From assembly GCF_045038405.1 (NCBI RefSeq), contig NZ_CP173660.1, positions 1,488,001-1,552,000 on the forward strand: DNA of 64,000 bases, in the 5' to 3' direction. This DNA is from Sellimonas caecigallum (GTDB lineage: Bacteria > Bacillota > Clostridia > Lachnospirales > Lachnospiraceae). Below are positions 43,020 through 52,219 of this stretch, piece by piece. Within the stretch, counting starts at the first letter, position 1; each line of letters opens with the position of its first letter. A program made the translations under genes and the position numbers. Under the pieces are notes generated by a model. The model saw only the letters and a program-made list of their open reading frames with translations. It did not search any database and was not told the DNA's origin.

Positions 43020-43721
43020 CTACTTAACCTCAAATTTGTATCCGATTCCCCAGACAGTGCCAAGATTCCAGGAAGGATGGTCTTTTATTTTTTCACGCAG
43101 GCGCTTGATGTGGACGTCTACTGTACGGGTGTCTCCAACATACTCATATCCCCAGATTTGATCAAGAAGCTGTTCGCGGGTAAATACCTGATTTGGAGAA
43201 GAGGCAAGAAAATAAAGGAGCTCCAGCTCTTTCGGAGGCATATCCACATGCTTCCCGTCCACCATCACTGAGTAGTTTGTAAGGTTGATGGAGATGCCTG
43301 GGTATTCCACACATTTTCCGCGCGATGCGTCTGCGTACTCTGGCTTGGCAGGCTGATATCTGCGGAGTACTGCTTTTACGCGGGCAACGAGTTCTTTGGA
43401 ATCGAACGGTTTGATGACATAGTCGTCGGCACCCAGTTCCAGCCCCAGAACCTTGTCAAAAACCTCTCCCTTGGCGGAAAGCATAATGATCGGGGTATTG
43501 GAGCGTGAGCGGATCTCCCGGCAGACTTGGTAGCCATCCATGCCGGGAAGCATGAGATCCAAAAGGATCAGGTTCGGCTGATAGGAGTCAAAGGCGCGGA
43601 GCGCCTCCTCCCCGTCGAACACCATGTGAGTGTCAAAGCATTCCTTTGTAAGATACAAAGAGATGAGCTCTGCGATATTTTCATCGTCATCTACGATCAA
43701 TATTTTCTGTTTTGCTACCAT
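43020..43721 (-). CDS. OmpR-family response regulator
   Basis: 233 residues. Receiver domain with acidic pocket (ILIVDDDENI), phospho-Asp in LILLDLMLPGMDGYQV and Lys in ADDYVIKPFDS; winged-helix output domain ~135-230 (PPKELELLYFLASSPNQVFT, VDVHIKRLREKI, VWGIGYKFEV). AGGGAGGAA precedes the ATG. It lies 10 bases downstream of mutS2 and just upstream of the kinase, so it may share the mutS2 transcript. Confidence 0.95.
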   Translation of the reverse strand: MVAKQKILIVDDDENIAELISLYLTKECFDTHMVFDGEEALRAFDSYQPNLILLDLMLPGMDGYQVCREIRSRSNTPIIMLSAKGEVFDKVLGLELGADDYVIKPFDSKELVARVKAVLRRYQPAKPEYADASRGKCVEYPGISINLTNYSVMVDGKHVDMPPKELELLYFLASSPNQVFTREQLLDQIWGYEYVGDTRTVDVHIKRLREKIKDHPSWNLGTVWGIGYKFEVK

Positions 43722-43731
43722 AACTTCCTCC

Positions 43732-46107
43732 CTATTTAAATTCTACTATAGTAACACCGGCGTCTCCCTCGCCAAACGCGCCCAGCCGGTAAGATTTGAC
43801 ATGTTTCTGCCGCTTCAGATAATTATGGACTGCAGCGCGCAGTGCGCCGGTACCTTTTCCGTGAACGACGCGGACTGGATTGATATGAGCGAGGTAGGCA
43901 TCGTCCAGATATTTATCAAGCAGTGCGACTGCTTCATCCGTTGTCTTCCCGATGAGATTGATCTCGGGACTGACAGTTAAAGACTTGCCCATCTTCATCT
44001 TGCCGGATGACGTCTTCCGAGTCTGTTTGGACGTGTAGGAAGCAGCCTCCTCGATAATGTCCAGATCCGTGATCGGGACCTTGGAACGAAGGATTCCCAT
44101 CTGTACGTCCACAACACCCTTGGAATCCGGAAGGGAACGGACAGTTCCCGTGAGATTCATACTTAGGACTTTCACGGAAGTGCCAAGCTTAAAGTCGGAC
44201 GGTTTGTATTGTCTGCGCGGCTTTTCTTTTTCCAAAGTAAGATGGGAGTTTGTCTTTTCCATTTTTTTGCGGAGACGCTCCCTTTCCTTTTCCATTTCTG
44301 CTGCGGAAACATTTTCTTTCCCGAATTTACGGAAGTTTTTCATTGTTTCATCTGCGTAGTCTTTGGCTTCACGGAGAATCTGGCTGGCCTTTTCGTTGGC
44401 CTGACGCAGGATTCGATCTCGCTGTTCATTGAGACGAGCCTGCTTTTTCTCGATTTCTTCTTTCAGAGATGCGATTTCTTCTTTGTATGCCCGAATCTCA
44501 TTTTGTTCCTGCTCGATGGTCCGTCTGCTCTGTTCCAGATCCGTGAGAAGCTCCTCGAAGGATTCGTCCTGCTCGCTCAGGTGTGATTTCGCTTCTTCGA
44601 TGATGGCGTCAGAAAGACCCAGTTTTTTTGAGATGGCAAAGGCATTACTCTTCCCCGGGATTCCGATGAGCAGATGATAAGTAGGACGAAGCGTCTCCAC
44701 ATCGAACTCACAGCATGCATTCTCCACACCCGCTGTCGTCAGGGCAAAGACTTTCAGTTCGCTATAGTGAGTTGTAGCCATCGTACGGATACCTCTTTTG
44801 TGCAGGCTTGACAGGATGGCGATGGCAAGGGCAGCACCCTCCGTCGGATCGGTCCCGGCTCCAAGCTCATCAAAGAGCACGAGAGAACGTTCATCTACGC
44901 GTTCCAGGAAGGACACGATGTTGGTCATATGGGAGGAGAAGGTACTCAGACTCTGTTCGATACTCTGCTCATCTCCGATATCCGCGTATACTTCATGGAA
45001 GATTCCAAGCTCGGAACGGTCAAGGGCAGGGATATGAAGTCCCGCCTGTCCCATGAGCGTGAAAAGTCCGGTCGTCTTAAGAGAGACGGTCTTTCCGCCG
45101 GTATTAGGTCCTGTCACGATGAGCAGGTCAAAGTCTGCTCCCAGACGGATCGTTGTCGGTACAACTTTCTGCTTGTCAAGGAGAGGATGGCGCCCCTCTC
45201 GGATGTGGATTCGCCCTTCTTCGTTAAAGACTGGTCTTGATGCATTCCACTCAAGGGCCAGGCTTCCCCTGGCAAATATGAAATCAAGCTCGGTAAGGAT
45301 CGTGTAGTCGTTTCGGATCTCCGAGATGTATTCTGCTGCTTCGGAGCTGAGGCGAGCCAGGATGACCTGAATCTCTTCCTGCTCCTTCGCGTAAAGCTCC
45401 ATAAGATCATTGTTCAGTTTTACGACAGCCATCGGTTCGATAAACAAAGTGGATCCGGTGGAAGACTGGTCGTGGATCATCCCCTTTACCTGGCTTCGGT
45501 ATTCGGCCTTCACAGGCAGACAGTACCGGTCTCCCCGCATTGTGATAATGGAATCCTGAAGATAGGTGCGCAAAGAGCCGTTGACCATGCTGTTCAAAGT
45601 AGAGTGGATCTTGTCTCCAGCCTGGCTGATACTTCTTCGGATCTTCAGAAGATTGCTGCTTGCCTCATCAGCAATGACATCTTCCTCAAGGATACAGCGG
45701 CGGATGTCGGATGCAAGCGGGGTAATAGGTTCGAGATGAGCGAAGTATTCATCCAGACAGTCCGGTTCTTCATCCGGCGTTTCGTGCCGTCCGAACGTCT
45801 TCGCCCGGTTGGCAGCTTCCAGAAGCTTACAGATGGAAAGAAGCTCAGAAGATCCAAGTGAAGCCCCTATTTCAAGACGTTTCAGCGAAGCTTCCACAGG
45901 ATAGCAACCGCTGAAGGAAAGCATTCCCTTCTTGACGATCCGTGTAAATGCTGCCGCCGTCTCCTCCTGCATCTTCTCGATCTGAGGAAGGGAGGAGGAA
46001 GGGACAAGGTCCAGACAAAGCTCTCTTCCGCCAGGGGAAGAGGCGTGGTCGGCCAAAAGTTTTATGATTTTATCGTATTCCAGTTTACGTAATGTTTTTG
46101 TATTCAT
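43732..46107 (-). CDS. mutS2: Endonuclease MutS2 (ribosome-rescue/recombination ATPase)
   Basis: 791 residues from MNTKTLRKLEYDKII at 46107 (AGGGGA upstream; the frame is open for 76 more codons but those look noncoding). MutS core and clamp, Walker A IVTGPNTGGKTVSLKT, Walker B LVLFDELGAGTDPTEG, then a long coiled coil rich in Glu/Lys (~520-640), a KOW-like domain and a C-terminal Smr domain (LIGKTTDEAVALLDKYLDDA, VVHGKGTGALRAAV). The family suppresses recombination and splits collided ribosomes in Bacillus. Confidence 0.96.
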   Translation of the reverse strand: MNTKTLRKLEYDKIIKLLADHASSPGGRELCLDLVPSSSLPQIEKMQEETAAAFTRIVKKGMLSFSGCYPVEASLKRLEIGASLGSSELLSICKLLEAANRAKTFGRHETPDEEPDCLDEYFAHLEPITPLASDIRRCILEEDVIADEASSNLLKIRRSISQAGDKIHSTLNSMVNGSLRTYLQDSIITMRGDRYCLPVKAEYRSQVKGMIHDQSSTGSTLFIEPMAVVKLNNDLMELYAKEQEEIQVILARLSSEAAEYISEIRNDYTILTELDFIFARGSLALEWNASRPVFNEEGRIHIREGRHPLLDKQKVVPTTIRLGADFDLLIVTGPNTGGKTVSLKTTGLFTLMGQAGLHIPALDRSELGIFHEVYADIGDEQSIEQSLSTFSSHMTNIVSFLERVDERSLVLFDELGAGTDPTEGAALAIAILSSLHKRGIRTMATTHYSELKVFALTTAGVENACCEFDVETLRPTYHLLIGIPGKSNAFAISKKLGLSDAIIEEAKSHLSEQDESFEELLTDLEQSRRTIEQEQNEIRAYKEEIASLKEEIEKKQARLNEQRDRILRQANEKASQILREAKDYADETMKNFRKFGKENVSAAEMEKERERLRKKMEKTNSHLTLEKEKPRRQYKPSDFKLGTSVKVLSMNLTGTVRSLPDSKGVVDVQMGILRSKVPITDLDIIEEAASYTSKQTRKTSSGKMKMGKSLTVSPEINLIGKTTDEAVALLDKYLDDAYLAHINPVRVVHGKGTGALRAAVHNYLKRQKHVKSYRLGAFGEGDAGVTIVEFK

Positions 46108-46277
46108 GAAAATCCCCTTTACATAATTTACCGATTCTATTTTACTCCATTTGACCTTTAAAATAAAGGAGAAAAAAAGGTTAAATATTGAACATTGACA
46201 AACGATACGGTATACTATAACAAGACGAGCGCGCTTTAGAAAAAGCAAAGGCGATCTGAGAAGAAGGAGAAGATGCG

Positions 46278-47543
46278 ATGTCTGCGGAATTTCATGATGA
46301 TAACAGGAGCGAAGAAGAAAAAGAATCCTATTCATTTTTGAAAGAAACCATCAAAAAACCACCGCTGAATAAAAAAGCGGTGCTTCTGAAAATGTTGAAG
46401 ATAGCAGGCCTGGGGGTAATTTTCGGCCTTGGCGCGTGCGCTGGATTTTCTGCGGCCAAACCGTGGGTGGACAGCCATTTCAACAACAATCCGACAAGTG
46501 TGACGATACCGCAGGACGATAAGGACGAAGAAGAGGAAAATCCGGAGGAAACCCCACAGGAAACACAGGCACTGACACTGGATGATTATGAGGAGATGTA
46601 CCGGCAGATAGATGACGTTGCAAAGATGGCAGAGAAAAGTCTCGTAAGACTGAGCGGATCAGCGGGAGAAGAAAAGACGGAAGACGGCCAGACGATACAG
46701 GGCGGTCAGATCGAGATCTCCGGCGTGATCGTGGCGGACAATGGGGTAGAGTATCTGATCCTTGCACAGAACAGCGCTTTTCAGGCAGATCAGCCGGTCA
46801 AAGCCGCCTTCTACGATGGAAATCAGGTAGATGTATCCGTGAAAAAAAGAGACACCGCTCTCGGTATCGCTGTATATGCGGCGCCAAAATCAAGTCTTCC
46901 GGACAATACGAAGGAACAAATCGTAAAGGCGACACTGGGTAATTCCAATGCAGCGTCCAGAGGAGATCCTGTCATTGCGGCGGGTATGCCGTTCGGTGCA
47001 GACGGAAGAGTCGGTTTAGGGATCATCAGCGAAACATCCAATACAAAACTTTGCATTGACGGAGAATACCCAATTTTGAATACAGACATGCCGGGGACGG
47101 CTTCCGGAAGCGGAGTGCTTCTGAATCTGAAAGGAGAAGTCCTGGGTGTGATATGCAGGGAAGAAGAAGACGGTGGTGTGCTGAGTGCACTTGCCATCTC
47201 TGAACTAAAAGAAGAGATTGAATTGATGTCAAATGGAATTGGGATTTCCTACACCGGAATAGAAGGGACGGAAGTTTCAGATGCCGTGGCAGACAGCCAG
47301 GAGATGCCAAAAGGAATCTATGTTTCATCGACGGTTCCGGATTCTCCGGCTATGAAGGCTGGGATACAAAGCGGCGATATCCTGACAGAGGTGGAAGATA
47401 CAAAAGTCTACACGATGAGTGCATACCGGCAAGAACTTATGGATTACCGACCAGGATCCCATATCACGATCAAAGGCATGCGCAGAAGCAATGACGGATA
47501 CGTAGATATCCAATTTGAAGTAGCGCTCGGCAGTGCAGAATAA
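46278..47543 (+). CDS. Degenerate HtrA-like protein with PDZ domain
   Basis: 421 residues. Basic cytoplasmic N terminus, one membrane helix (~39-60), a long acidic linker (DDKDEEEENPEETPQETQ), a trypsin-like domain (~115-320) and a PDZ domain (~325-415; GIYVSSTVPDSPAMKAGIQS, GDILTEVED). Compared with HtrA, the His site reads LILAQNSAF (expected TNxHV), the Asp site reads RDTALGIAV (expected TDLAV) and only the Ser loop (GTASGSGVLLN, Ser276) remains. So it is probably not a protease but a cell-surface binding or sensing protein. A TTGACA lies at 46195. AAGAAGGAGAAG sets the start. Confidence 0.85.
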   Translation: MSAEFHDDNRSEEEKESYSFLKETIKKPPLNKKAVLLKMLKIAGLGVIFGLGACAGFSAAKPWVDSHFNNNPTSVTIPQDDKDEEEENPEETPQETQALTLDDYEEMYRQIDDVAKMAEKSLVRLSGSAGEEKTEDGQTIQGGQIEISGVIVADNGVEYLILAQNSAFQADQPVKAAFYDGNQVDVSVKKRDTALGIAVYAAPKSSLPDNTKEQIVKATLGNSNAASRGDPVIAAGMPFGADGRVGLGIISETSNTKLCIDGEYPILNTDMPGTASGSGVLLNLKGEVLGVICREEEDGGVLSALAISELKEEIELMSNGIGISYTGIEGTEVSDAVADSQEMPKGIYVSSTVPDSPAMKAGIQSGDILTEVEDTKVYTMSAYRQELMDYRPGSHITIKGMRRSNDGYVDIQFEVALGSAE

Positions 47544-47565
47544 TGAATTGGAAATGAGGAGAACA

Positions 47566-48510
47566 ATGAGATATATTCGAGAACTGCATGAAGGGGAAAC
47601 CATTCGTGCAATCTATCTGTGTAAATCAAAAAGAACAGCCGAAACACGAAACGGAAAACCATATGACAACCTGCTTTTGCAGGATAAAACGGGAACCTTG
47701 GACGGAAAGATCTGGGATCCGAATTCCAACGGTATCTCTGACTATGACGAGATGGATTTTGTGGAAATCGTAGGCGAAGTCATCACATACAACAATAACC
47801 TGCAGCTGAATATCAAACAGCTCAGAAAAGCCCAGGAAGGCGAATACATTCTGGCAGACTACATGCCGACCAGCGAGAAAGATGCAGACGCAATGTATAC
47901 AGAATTGCTGGGATTTGTAAACAAGATCCAGAACAACTGGCTCCGACAGGCAGTAGAGTTCTACTTTGTGAAGGATGAGGAATTCATTCGGAGATTCAAG
48001 AACCATTCGGCGGCAAAAAGCGTCCATCATGGATTCTGCGGAGGACTCTTGGAACACACGCTCAGCATCCTGAAGCTGTGCGAATATTATCTGAGCGCAT
48101 ATGATATCCTGAATGCAGATCTTCTTTATGCGGCAGCTATGTACCATGATATCGGCAAGACAAAGGAACTGTCGGCATTTCCGGAAAATGACTATACCGA
48201 CGACGGACAGCTTCTTGGCCATATCGTGATCGGAGTGGAGATGTTTGACGAAGCGGTGCGCACCATTCCGGACTTCCCGCCAAAACTGGCAAGTGAATTG
48301 AAACACTGTATCCTGGCACATCACGGAGAACTGGAGTACGGCTCCCCGAAAAAGCCAGCCCTTGCGGAGGCTTTGGCCTTAAATCTGGCCGACATGACAG
48401 ATGCCAAGATGCAGACGTTAAAAGAGATCTTTAAAGACAAGAATACGACAGAATGGCTTGGCTACAACCGCCTTTTTGAATCTAATCTGAGAAAAACAAG
48501 CCTTTCCTGA
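47566..48510 (+). CDS. yhaM: 3'-5' exoribonuclease YhaM
   Basis: 314 residues, the same length as Bacillus YhaM. N-terminal OB fold (NLLLQDKTGTLDGKIWDPNS) and C-terminal HD domain (AKSVHHGFCGGLLEHTLSIL, AAMYHDIGKTKELSA, HCILAHHGELEYGSP). The ATG at 47566 has AATGAGGAGAAC upstream; an in-frame ATG is present in the preceding frame but has no ribosome site. Involved in RNA turnover. Confidence 0.95.
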   Translation: MRYIRELHEGETIRAIYLCKSKRTAETRNGKPYDNLLLQDKTGTLDGKIWDPNSNGISDYDEMDFVEIVGEVITYNNNLQLNIKQLRKAQEGEYILADYMPTSEKDADAMYTELLGFVNKIQNNWLRQAVEFYFVKDEEFIRRFKNHSAAKSVHHGFCGGLLEHTLSILKLCEYYLSAYDILNADLLYAAAMYHDIGKTKELSAFPENDYTDDGQLLGHIVIGVEMFDEAVRTIPDFPPKLASELKHCILAHHGELEYGSPKKPALAEALALNLADMTDAKMQTLKEIFKDKNTTEWLGYNRLFESNLRKTSLS

Positions 48511-48602
48511 TATTCATGAAAAAATTGGAAAAATGGGTAAGTACATATCGTGCTTGCCCTTTTATTAACTGGGAAACATTTGAAAGGAGAGGATGGATAC
48601 AC

Positions 48603-50000
48603 ATGAAAAAGAATGATATCGTGACATTGAAAATAGAAGATATTGGGGTAGACGGAGAAGGTATCGGAAAGGCAGACGGCTTTACTCTCTTTGTGAAGGA
48701 TGCAATAGTCGGGGATGTCATCGAGGCCAAAGTCATGAAACTGAAAAAGAACTATGGATATGCGAGGCTGATGAAGATCCTCACGCCTTCTGAGAAACGA
48801 AAAGAAGCCAAGTGTCCGGTGGCCAGACAGTGCGGCGGGTGCCAGATCCAGGAGATGGACTATCAGGAACAGCTGAGATTTAAGGAAAAGAAAGTGCGCA
48901 ATAATCTGGAACGGATCGGCAGATTTTCCAGGGAAATGTTAGATGCAGTGATGGAACCGATCTGTGGAATGGAAGAGCCTTTTCACTACCGGAACAAAGC
49001 GCAGTATCCCATCGGGACAGACAAGGAGGGGAGTCCGACCGCAGGATTTTATGCGGGCCGCACACACCAGATCATCCCAAACACGTCCTGCGCGCTCGGA
49101 AAAGAAGTCAATACAGAGATACTGGATATCGTGCTTGACTTTATGAAAGAATATGGCCTGCAGGCCTACGACGAAAAAATGGGTACGGGACTCTTCCGCC
49201 ATGTCCTGATCCGCTGCGGATTTAAGACTGGGGAGATCATGGTCTGCCTCATCGTCAACGGAACAGAGATTCCGCACGCGGACAAGCTCGTCGAAAAACT
49301 GCGCGGCATTTCCGGAATGACAAGCATTACCATGAATATCAACCGGGAAAATACCAACGTGATCATGGGAAAAGAGATACGTCCGCTGTGGGGACAGGAT
49401 TACATTACCGATTACATCGGGGAAATCAAGTACCAGATCTCGCCGCTTTCTTTTTACCAGGTCAATCCGGTGCAGACCGAAGTGCTCTATAGTCTGGCAT
49501 GCGAGTATGCAGATCTGACCGGAAAAGAGACGGTCTGGGATATGTACTGCGGCATCGGGACGATCTCCCTTTTCCTGGCAAAAAAAGCAAAACAGGTATA
49601 CGGAGTGGAAATCATCCCTCAGGCTATTGAAGACGCCCGCACAAACGCAAAGATCAACGGTATAGAGAATTCCGAATTTTATGTTGGGAAGGCGGAAGAA
49701 GTGCTGCCGGCCTACTATGAAAACTTCGCAAAAGAACATCCGGGGCGGCAGGCCCACGCCGATGTCATCGTCGTAGATCCGCCGAGAAAAGGGTGCGATC
49801 AGGCACTACTGGAGACGATGGTACGTATGGAACCGGACCGCATCGTCTATGTGAGCTGCGACTCTGCTACACTGGCAAGAGACCTGAAATACCTCTGTGA
49901 AGAAGGATATGAGCTTAAAAAAGTCCGCCCGGCAGATATGTTCCCGATGACGGTGCACGTAGAGACGGTATGTTTATTGTCAAAATTTAATGTAAAGTAA
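48603..50000 (+). CDS. rlmD: 23S rRNA (uracil-5)-methyltransferase RlmD/RlmCD
   Basis: 465 residues. N-terminal TRAM domain (DIVTLKIEDIGVDGEGIGKA), Fe-S cluster motif C-x5-C-x2-C (CPVARQCGGCQIQEM), SAM pocket DMYCGIGTISLFLAKKA and catalytic region VVDPPRKGCDQALLE with VYVSCDSATLARDL (nucleophilic Cys). AAAGGAGAGG ahead of the ATG. A housekeeping RNA modification enzyme; Gram-positives often use one enzyme for both U747 and U1939. Confidence 0.94.
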   Translation: MKKNDIVTLKIEDIGVDGEGIGKADGFTLFVKDAIVGDVIEAKVMKLKKNYGYARLMKILTPSEKRKEAKCPVARQCGGCQIQEMDYQEQLRFKEKKVRNNLERIGRFSREMLDAVMEPICGMEEPFHYRNKAQYPIGTDKEGSPTAGFYAGRTHQIIPNTSCALGKEVNTEILDIVLDFMKEYGLQAYDEKMGTGLFRHVLIRCGFKTGEIMVCLIVNGTEIPHADKLVEKLRGISGMTSITMNINRENTNVIMGKEIRPLWGQDYITDYIGEIKYQISPLSFYQVNPVQTEVLYSLACEYADLTGKETVWDMYCGIGTISLFLAKKAKQVYGVEIIPQAIEDARTNAKINGIENSEFYVGKAEEVLPAYYENFAKEHPGRQAHADVIVVDPPRKGCDQALLETMVRMEPDRIVYVSCDSATLARDLKYLCEEGYELKKVRPADMFPMTVHVETVCLLSKFNVK

Positions 50001-50104
50001 CATCATCTATCGAGATCGGTCTGAGTATAGACGAGCTGAATTTGACTGCTGATGAAAGGAAAGCTGCCCATAATGAATTAGAAAGTCCAGAAAATGGAAT
50101 ATAA
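50001..50104 (+). pseudogene. C-terminal remnant of an unidentified gene
   Basis: In one frame the bases read SSIEIGLSIDELNLTADERK and on to a stop at 50102-50104. The composition is protein-like, with no start codon or ribosome site; the frame continues out of frame into rlmD. It looks like the tail of a deleted gene. Confidence 0.35.
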
Positions 50105-50147
50105 CTGAAAAACCGGAGAATCGGACAATGAGAAGGAGTTTTAAATC

Positions 50148-50885
50148 ATGAAAATCGCATTGGCATCTGCCCCGGCAGTGACCGGGGAGGTGGAACACAA
50201 TATCGTATCCATTCTGCGTTTCTTAGAACACTGCAGTGGAAAGGCTGATCTGGTAGTGTTTGGAGAATCCTTTTTACAGGGATTTGAGTGCCTGACATGG
50301 GATTATGAGGCGGACCGTGTCATGGCAGTCTCCAAGGAGGGAGCTGAGATCAGACGGATTCGGGAAGCGGCGGCAAAGAACCGGATTGCGGTATCCTTTG
50401 GCTATATAGAGAAGGCGGCGGATTCATTGTATAGCAGTCAGATTGTGATTGACGCATCCGGAGAGATCATTCACAATTTTCAACGGGTCAGTGCCGGCTG
50501 GAAAGAATTCTGGCATACTGATGGCCGTTACCGGGAGGGGAGGAAATTTGAAACTTTTGCCTTTGACGGGAAAAAATTTGCCATCGGTCTGTGCGGCGAC
50601 CTTTGGGCGGAGGGCAGACCGGAGGAAATGAAAGCACTGAATGTGGATATTGTTCTTTGGCCTGTGTGGTGCGATTATAAGGCGGCAGACTGGAATGAAA
50701 AAATCAGATATGAGTACGCAGGACAGGCGGCAAAGTGTGGTAATATTGTTCTGTATGTGAATCCCTTCTGTGCTGATCCTGGTGTTGCCGACGCTGCAAG
50801 CGGGGGTGCGGCATATTTCCAAAATGGACAGATCATAAAGGATATGCCTGCCGGAGAAAGAGGAATTCTGATCGTGGAAATATAG
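50148..50885 (+). CDS. Nitrilase-superfamily carbon-nitrogen hydrolase
   Basis: 245 residues, slightly short for the family (~260-300). Glu of the triad is in LVVFGESFLQGFE (~residue 40) and the nucleophilic Cys in FAIGLCGDLWAEG (~150). The Lys site reads HNFQRVSAGWKEF, with Arg where a Lys (Y-x-K) is expected, so activity on amides is uncertain; the Lys of GWKEF might substitute. AGAAGGAG precedes the ATG. Monocistronic next to decayed DNA. Substrate unknown. Confidence 0.82.
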   Translation: MKIALASAPAVTGEVEHNIVSILRFLEHCSGKADLVVFGESFLQGFECLTWDYEADRVMAVSKEGAEIRRIREAAAKNRIAVSFGYIEKAADSLYSSQIVIDASGEIIHNFQRVSAGWKEFWHTDGRYREGRKFETFAFDGKKFAIGLCGDLWAEGRPEEMKALNVDIVLWPVWCDYKAADWNEKIRYEYAGQAAKCGNIVLYVNPFCADPGVADAASGGAAYFQNGQIIKDMPAGERGILIVEI

Positions 50886-50886
50886 C

Positions 50887-51390
50887 ATGGAAAGTGGTAT
50901 AGAGGACACCATTATAGGAGGAAGGAAGCCGAAACTATATCGCATCAATAAGGATTATGCATATGGGTCGAAAAATATGCAGGAAATCGCATTATTACAT
51001 TTTAAAAATACAGATGTAGATTGTTTGGAAAAAATGTAAAAAATATTTTCCGGAAATTGCTATGCCAGAGATTATCCTTTCGCCAGAGTATGAAAAGGAT
51101 TTTATGACAGGATTAAGGAAACCAGAAATCTGCCTGATGGTAAGGGGTGGGGAGCCCCCCTGTTAGCACGAGGTTTTACTAAGTCTTCATATAGGTTACG
51201 CATCGGTTTTTCTGGTTCTTGCTTACACAATATTTGAGGATAGAAAACCTGGAAGAAAAAGGGATTTGTCATCGATGGACAAAACAAATTTCATCAGGAT
51301 TTCAGGGGAAATCTTTTAGTCAAAATGCTGGATATTTCCTATCAGTATGGCTGTGCATTAACTATAACTGGATAGACCAAATTTATGTAA
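50887..51390 (+). other. Decayed or noncoding stretch
   Basis: 504 bases without a convincing gene. Short protein-like frames occur: 50887-51039 (50 residues, starting MESGIEDTIIGG and containing KPKLYRINKDYAYG) and a ~35-residue stretch from 51063 containing EKDFMTGLRKPEICLM. Neither has a ribosome site and both are interrupted. Probably remnants of one or more lost genes. Confidence 0.4.
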
Positions 51391-51418
51391 TAAGGAGCCC
51401 TTGGACGAGCTCCTTTTG
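51391..51418. terminator. Hairpin near the end of the CotF-like genes
   Basis: AAGGAGC / GCTCCTT with a ~10-base loop and TTTT on the right. Thirteen bases beyond the stop of the minus-strand coat gene; orientation uncertain. Confidence 0.6.
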
Positions 51419-51429
51419 CAGTAATATTC

Positions 51430-51690
51430 TTATTTTGCACTCTGGGAAAATTTCTGTTTTGCTTCCATGATTTTTTTCTCTTCCGCCGGAGGAGTTTCGT
51501 ACATTCCTCTCTGGTGCATCATATTAAACACTTCCGTGGTAATACCGTGTTCCTGCTCTAAAATATTCATCATTGTGTCCCGCAGGCTGTCGTGCACACA
51601 TTCGCCGGCAAATGTGTTAAATTTTTCTGTGGTAGCTTTCTGCGTGGAAAGACCGTCTCCCAAAATTTCCTTGTCTGTAAATCCCTGCAT
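51430..51690 (-). CDS. CotF-like spore coat protein
   Basis: 86 residues. Resembles the CotF family: GFTDKEILGDGLSTQKATTE, a helical CVHDSLRDTMMNILEQEHGI and a Met/Gln-rich C terminus (VFNMMHQRGMYETPPAEEKK). AGGAGGCGTAACT precedes the ATG. Twelve bases downstream of another small helical gene on the same strand. Supports a sporulating organism. Confidence 0.82.
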   Translation of the reverse strand: MQGFTDKEILGDGLSTQKATTEKFNTFAGECVHDSLRDTMMNILEQEHGITTEVFNMMHQRGMYETPPAEEKKIMEAKQKFSQSAK

Positions 51691-51701
51691 AGTTACGCCT
51701 C

Positions 51702-51887
51702 CTATTTTAAATACTCATACAATGCATTAAAATGTCCCTGGTGCTGTTGGGATATCTGCCCGAATTTCTGCTGAATCTCCATATCATCTGTCTGTTTGGC
51801 CAGCATAGCGAACTTCTTAGTTAATAATTCTTCGTCTGCAAGCAGATCATTAAGAGCGGATAGCTCTTTTTCAGACAACTGTGCCAT
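51702..51887 (-). CDS. Small helical CotF-associated protein
   Basis: 61 residues from the ATG at 51887 (AAAGGAGGAC upstream). Two amphipathic helices (LSEKELSALNDLLADEELLT, KKFAMLAKQTDDMEIQQKFG) and a His-containing end QISQQHQGHFNALYEYLK. It corresponds to the helical hairpin of ferritin-like coat proteins commonly paired with CotF. The upstream gap 51888-52130 shows no gene. Confidence 0.78.
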   Translation of the reverse strand: MAQLSEKELSALNDLLADEELLTKKFAMLAKQTDDMEIQQKFGQISQQHQGHFNALYEYLK

Positions 51888-52130
51888 AGCGGTGTCCTCC
51901 TTTATCAATTTTTTCTACTATAATAGAGTGCGCTGAAATTTAGTTTCTATTCTTTTTCTCATTTGATTTCAGAATAATATTTTGGAAATGTATTTGCCAA
52001 AGAAATATTTTTGTCTCTACTGAACAGAGGGGATGAAGTCTGGATTGCGTTGTGAATCGAATCGGTAAAAAGGAATTCACTTTTTATCATATGGAAATTT
52101 TTTGAAAGAACGAGTTTCCTCTTTTGTCTT

Positions 52131-52160
52131 TTGCCTTTCACACAGTAAAGTGATAGCCTT
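52131..52160 (+). promoter_or_regulatory. 30-bp promoter element shared by the two AMP-binding paralogues
   Basis: TTGCC...AGTAAA.TGATA..C.TT; aligns without gaps to 57885-57914 (23 of 30 identical by eye). It lies 89 bases before the start codon. Confidence 0.5.
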
Positions 52161-52219
52161 TTAAACAACAAAGGCCTTTTAAATATGAAAAGAATCTAAG
52201 GATTGAAGAGGTAAAAGAT

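Noticed and set aside
46108..46335. 76-codon N-terminal extension of MutS2
   Set aside because: No ribosome site, composition unlike MutS2, and it would overlap the divergent promoter and start of the HtrA-like gene.
46278..47543. Active HtrA/DegP protease
   Set aside because: His and Asp positions of the catalytic triad are not conserved.
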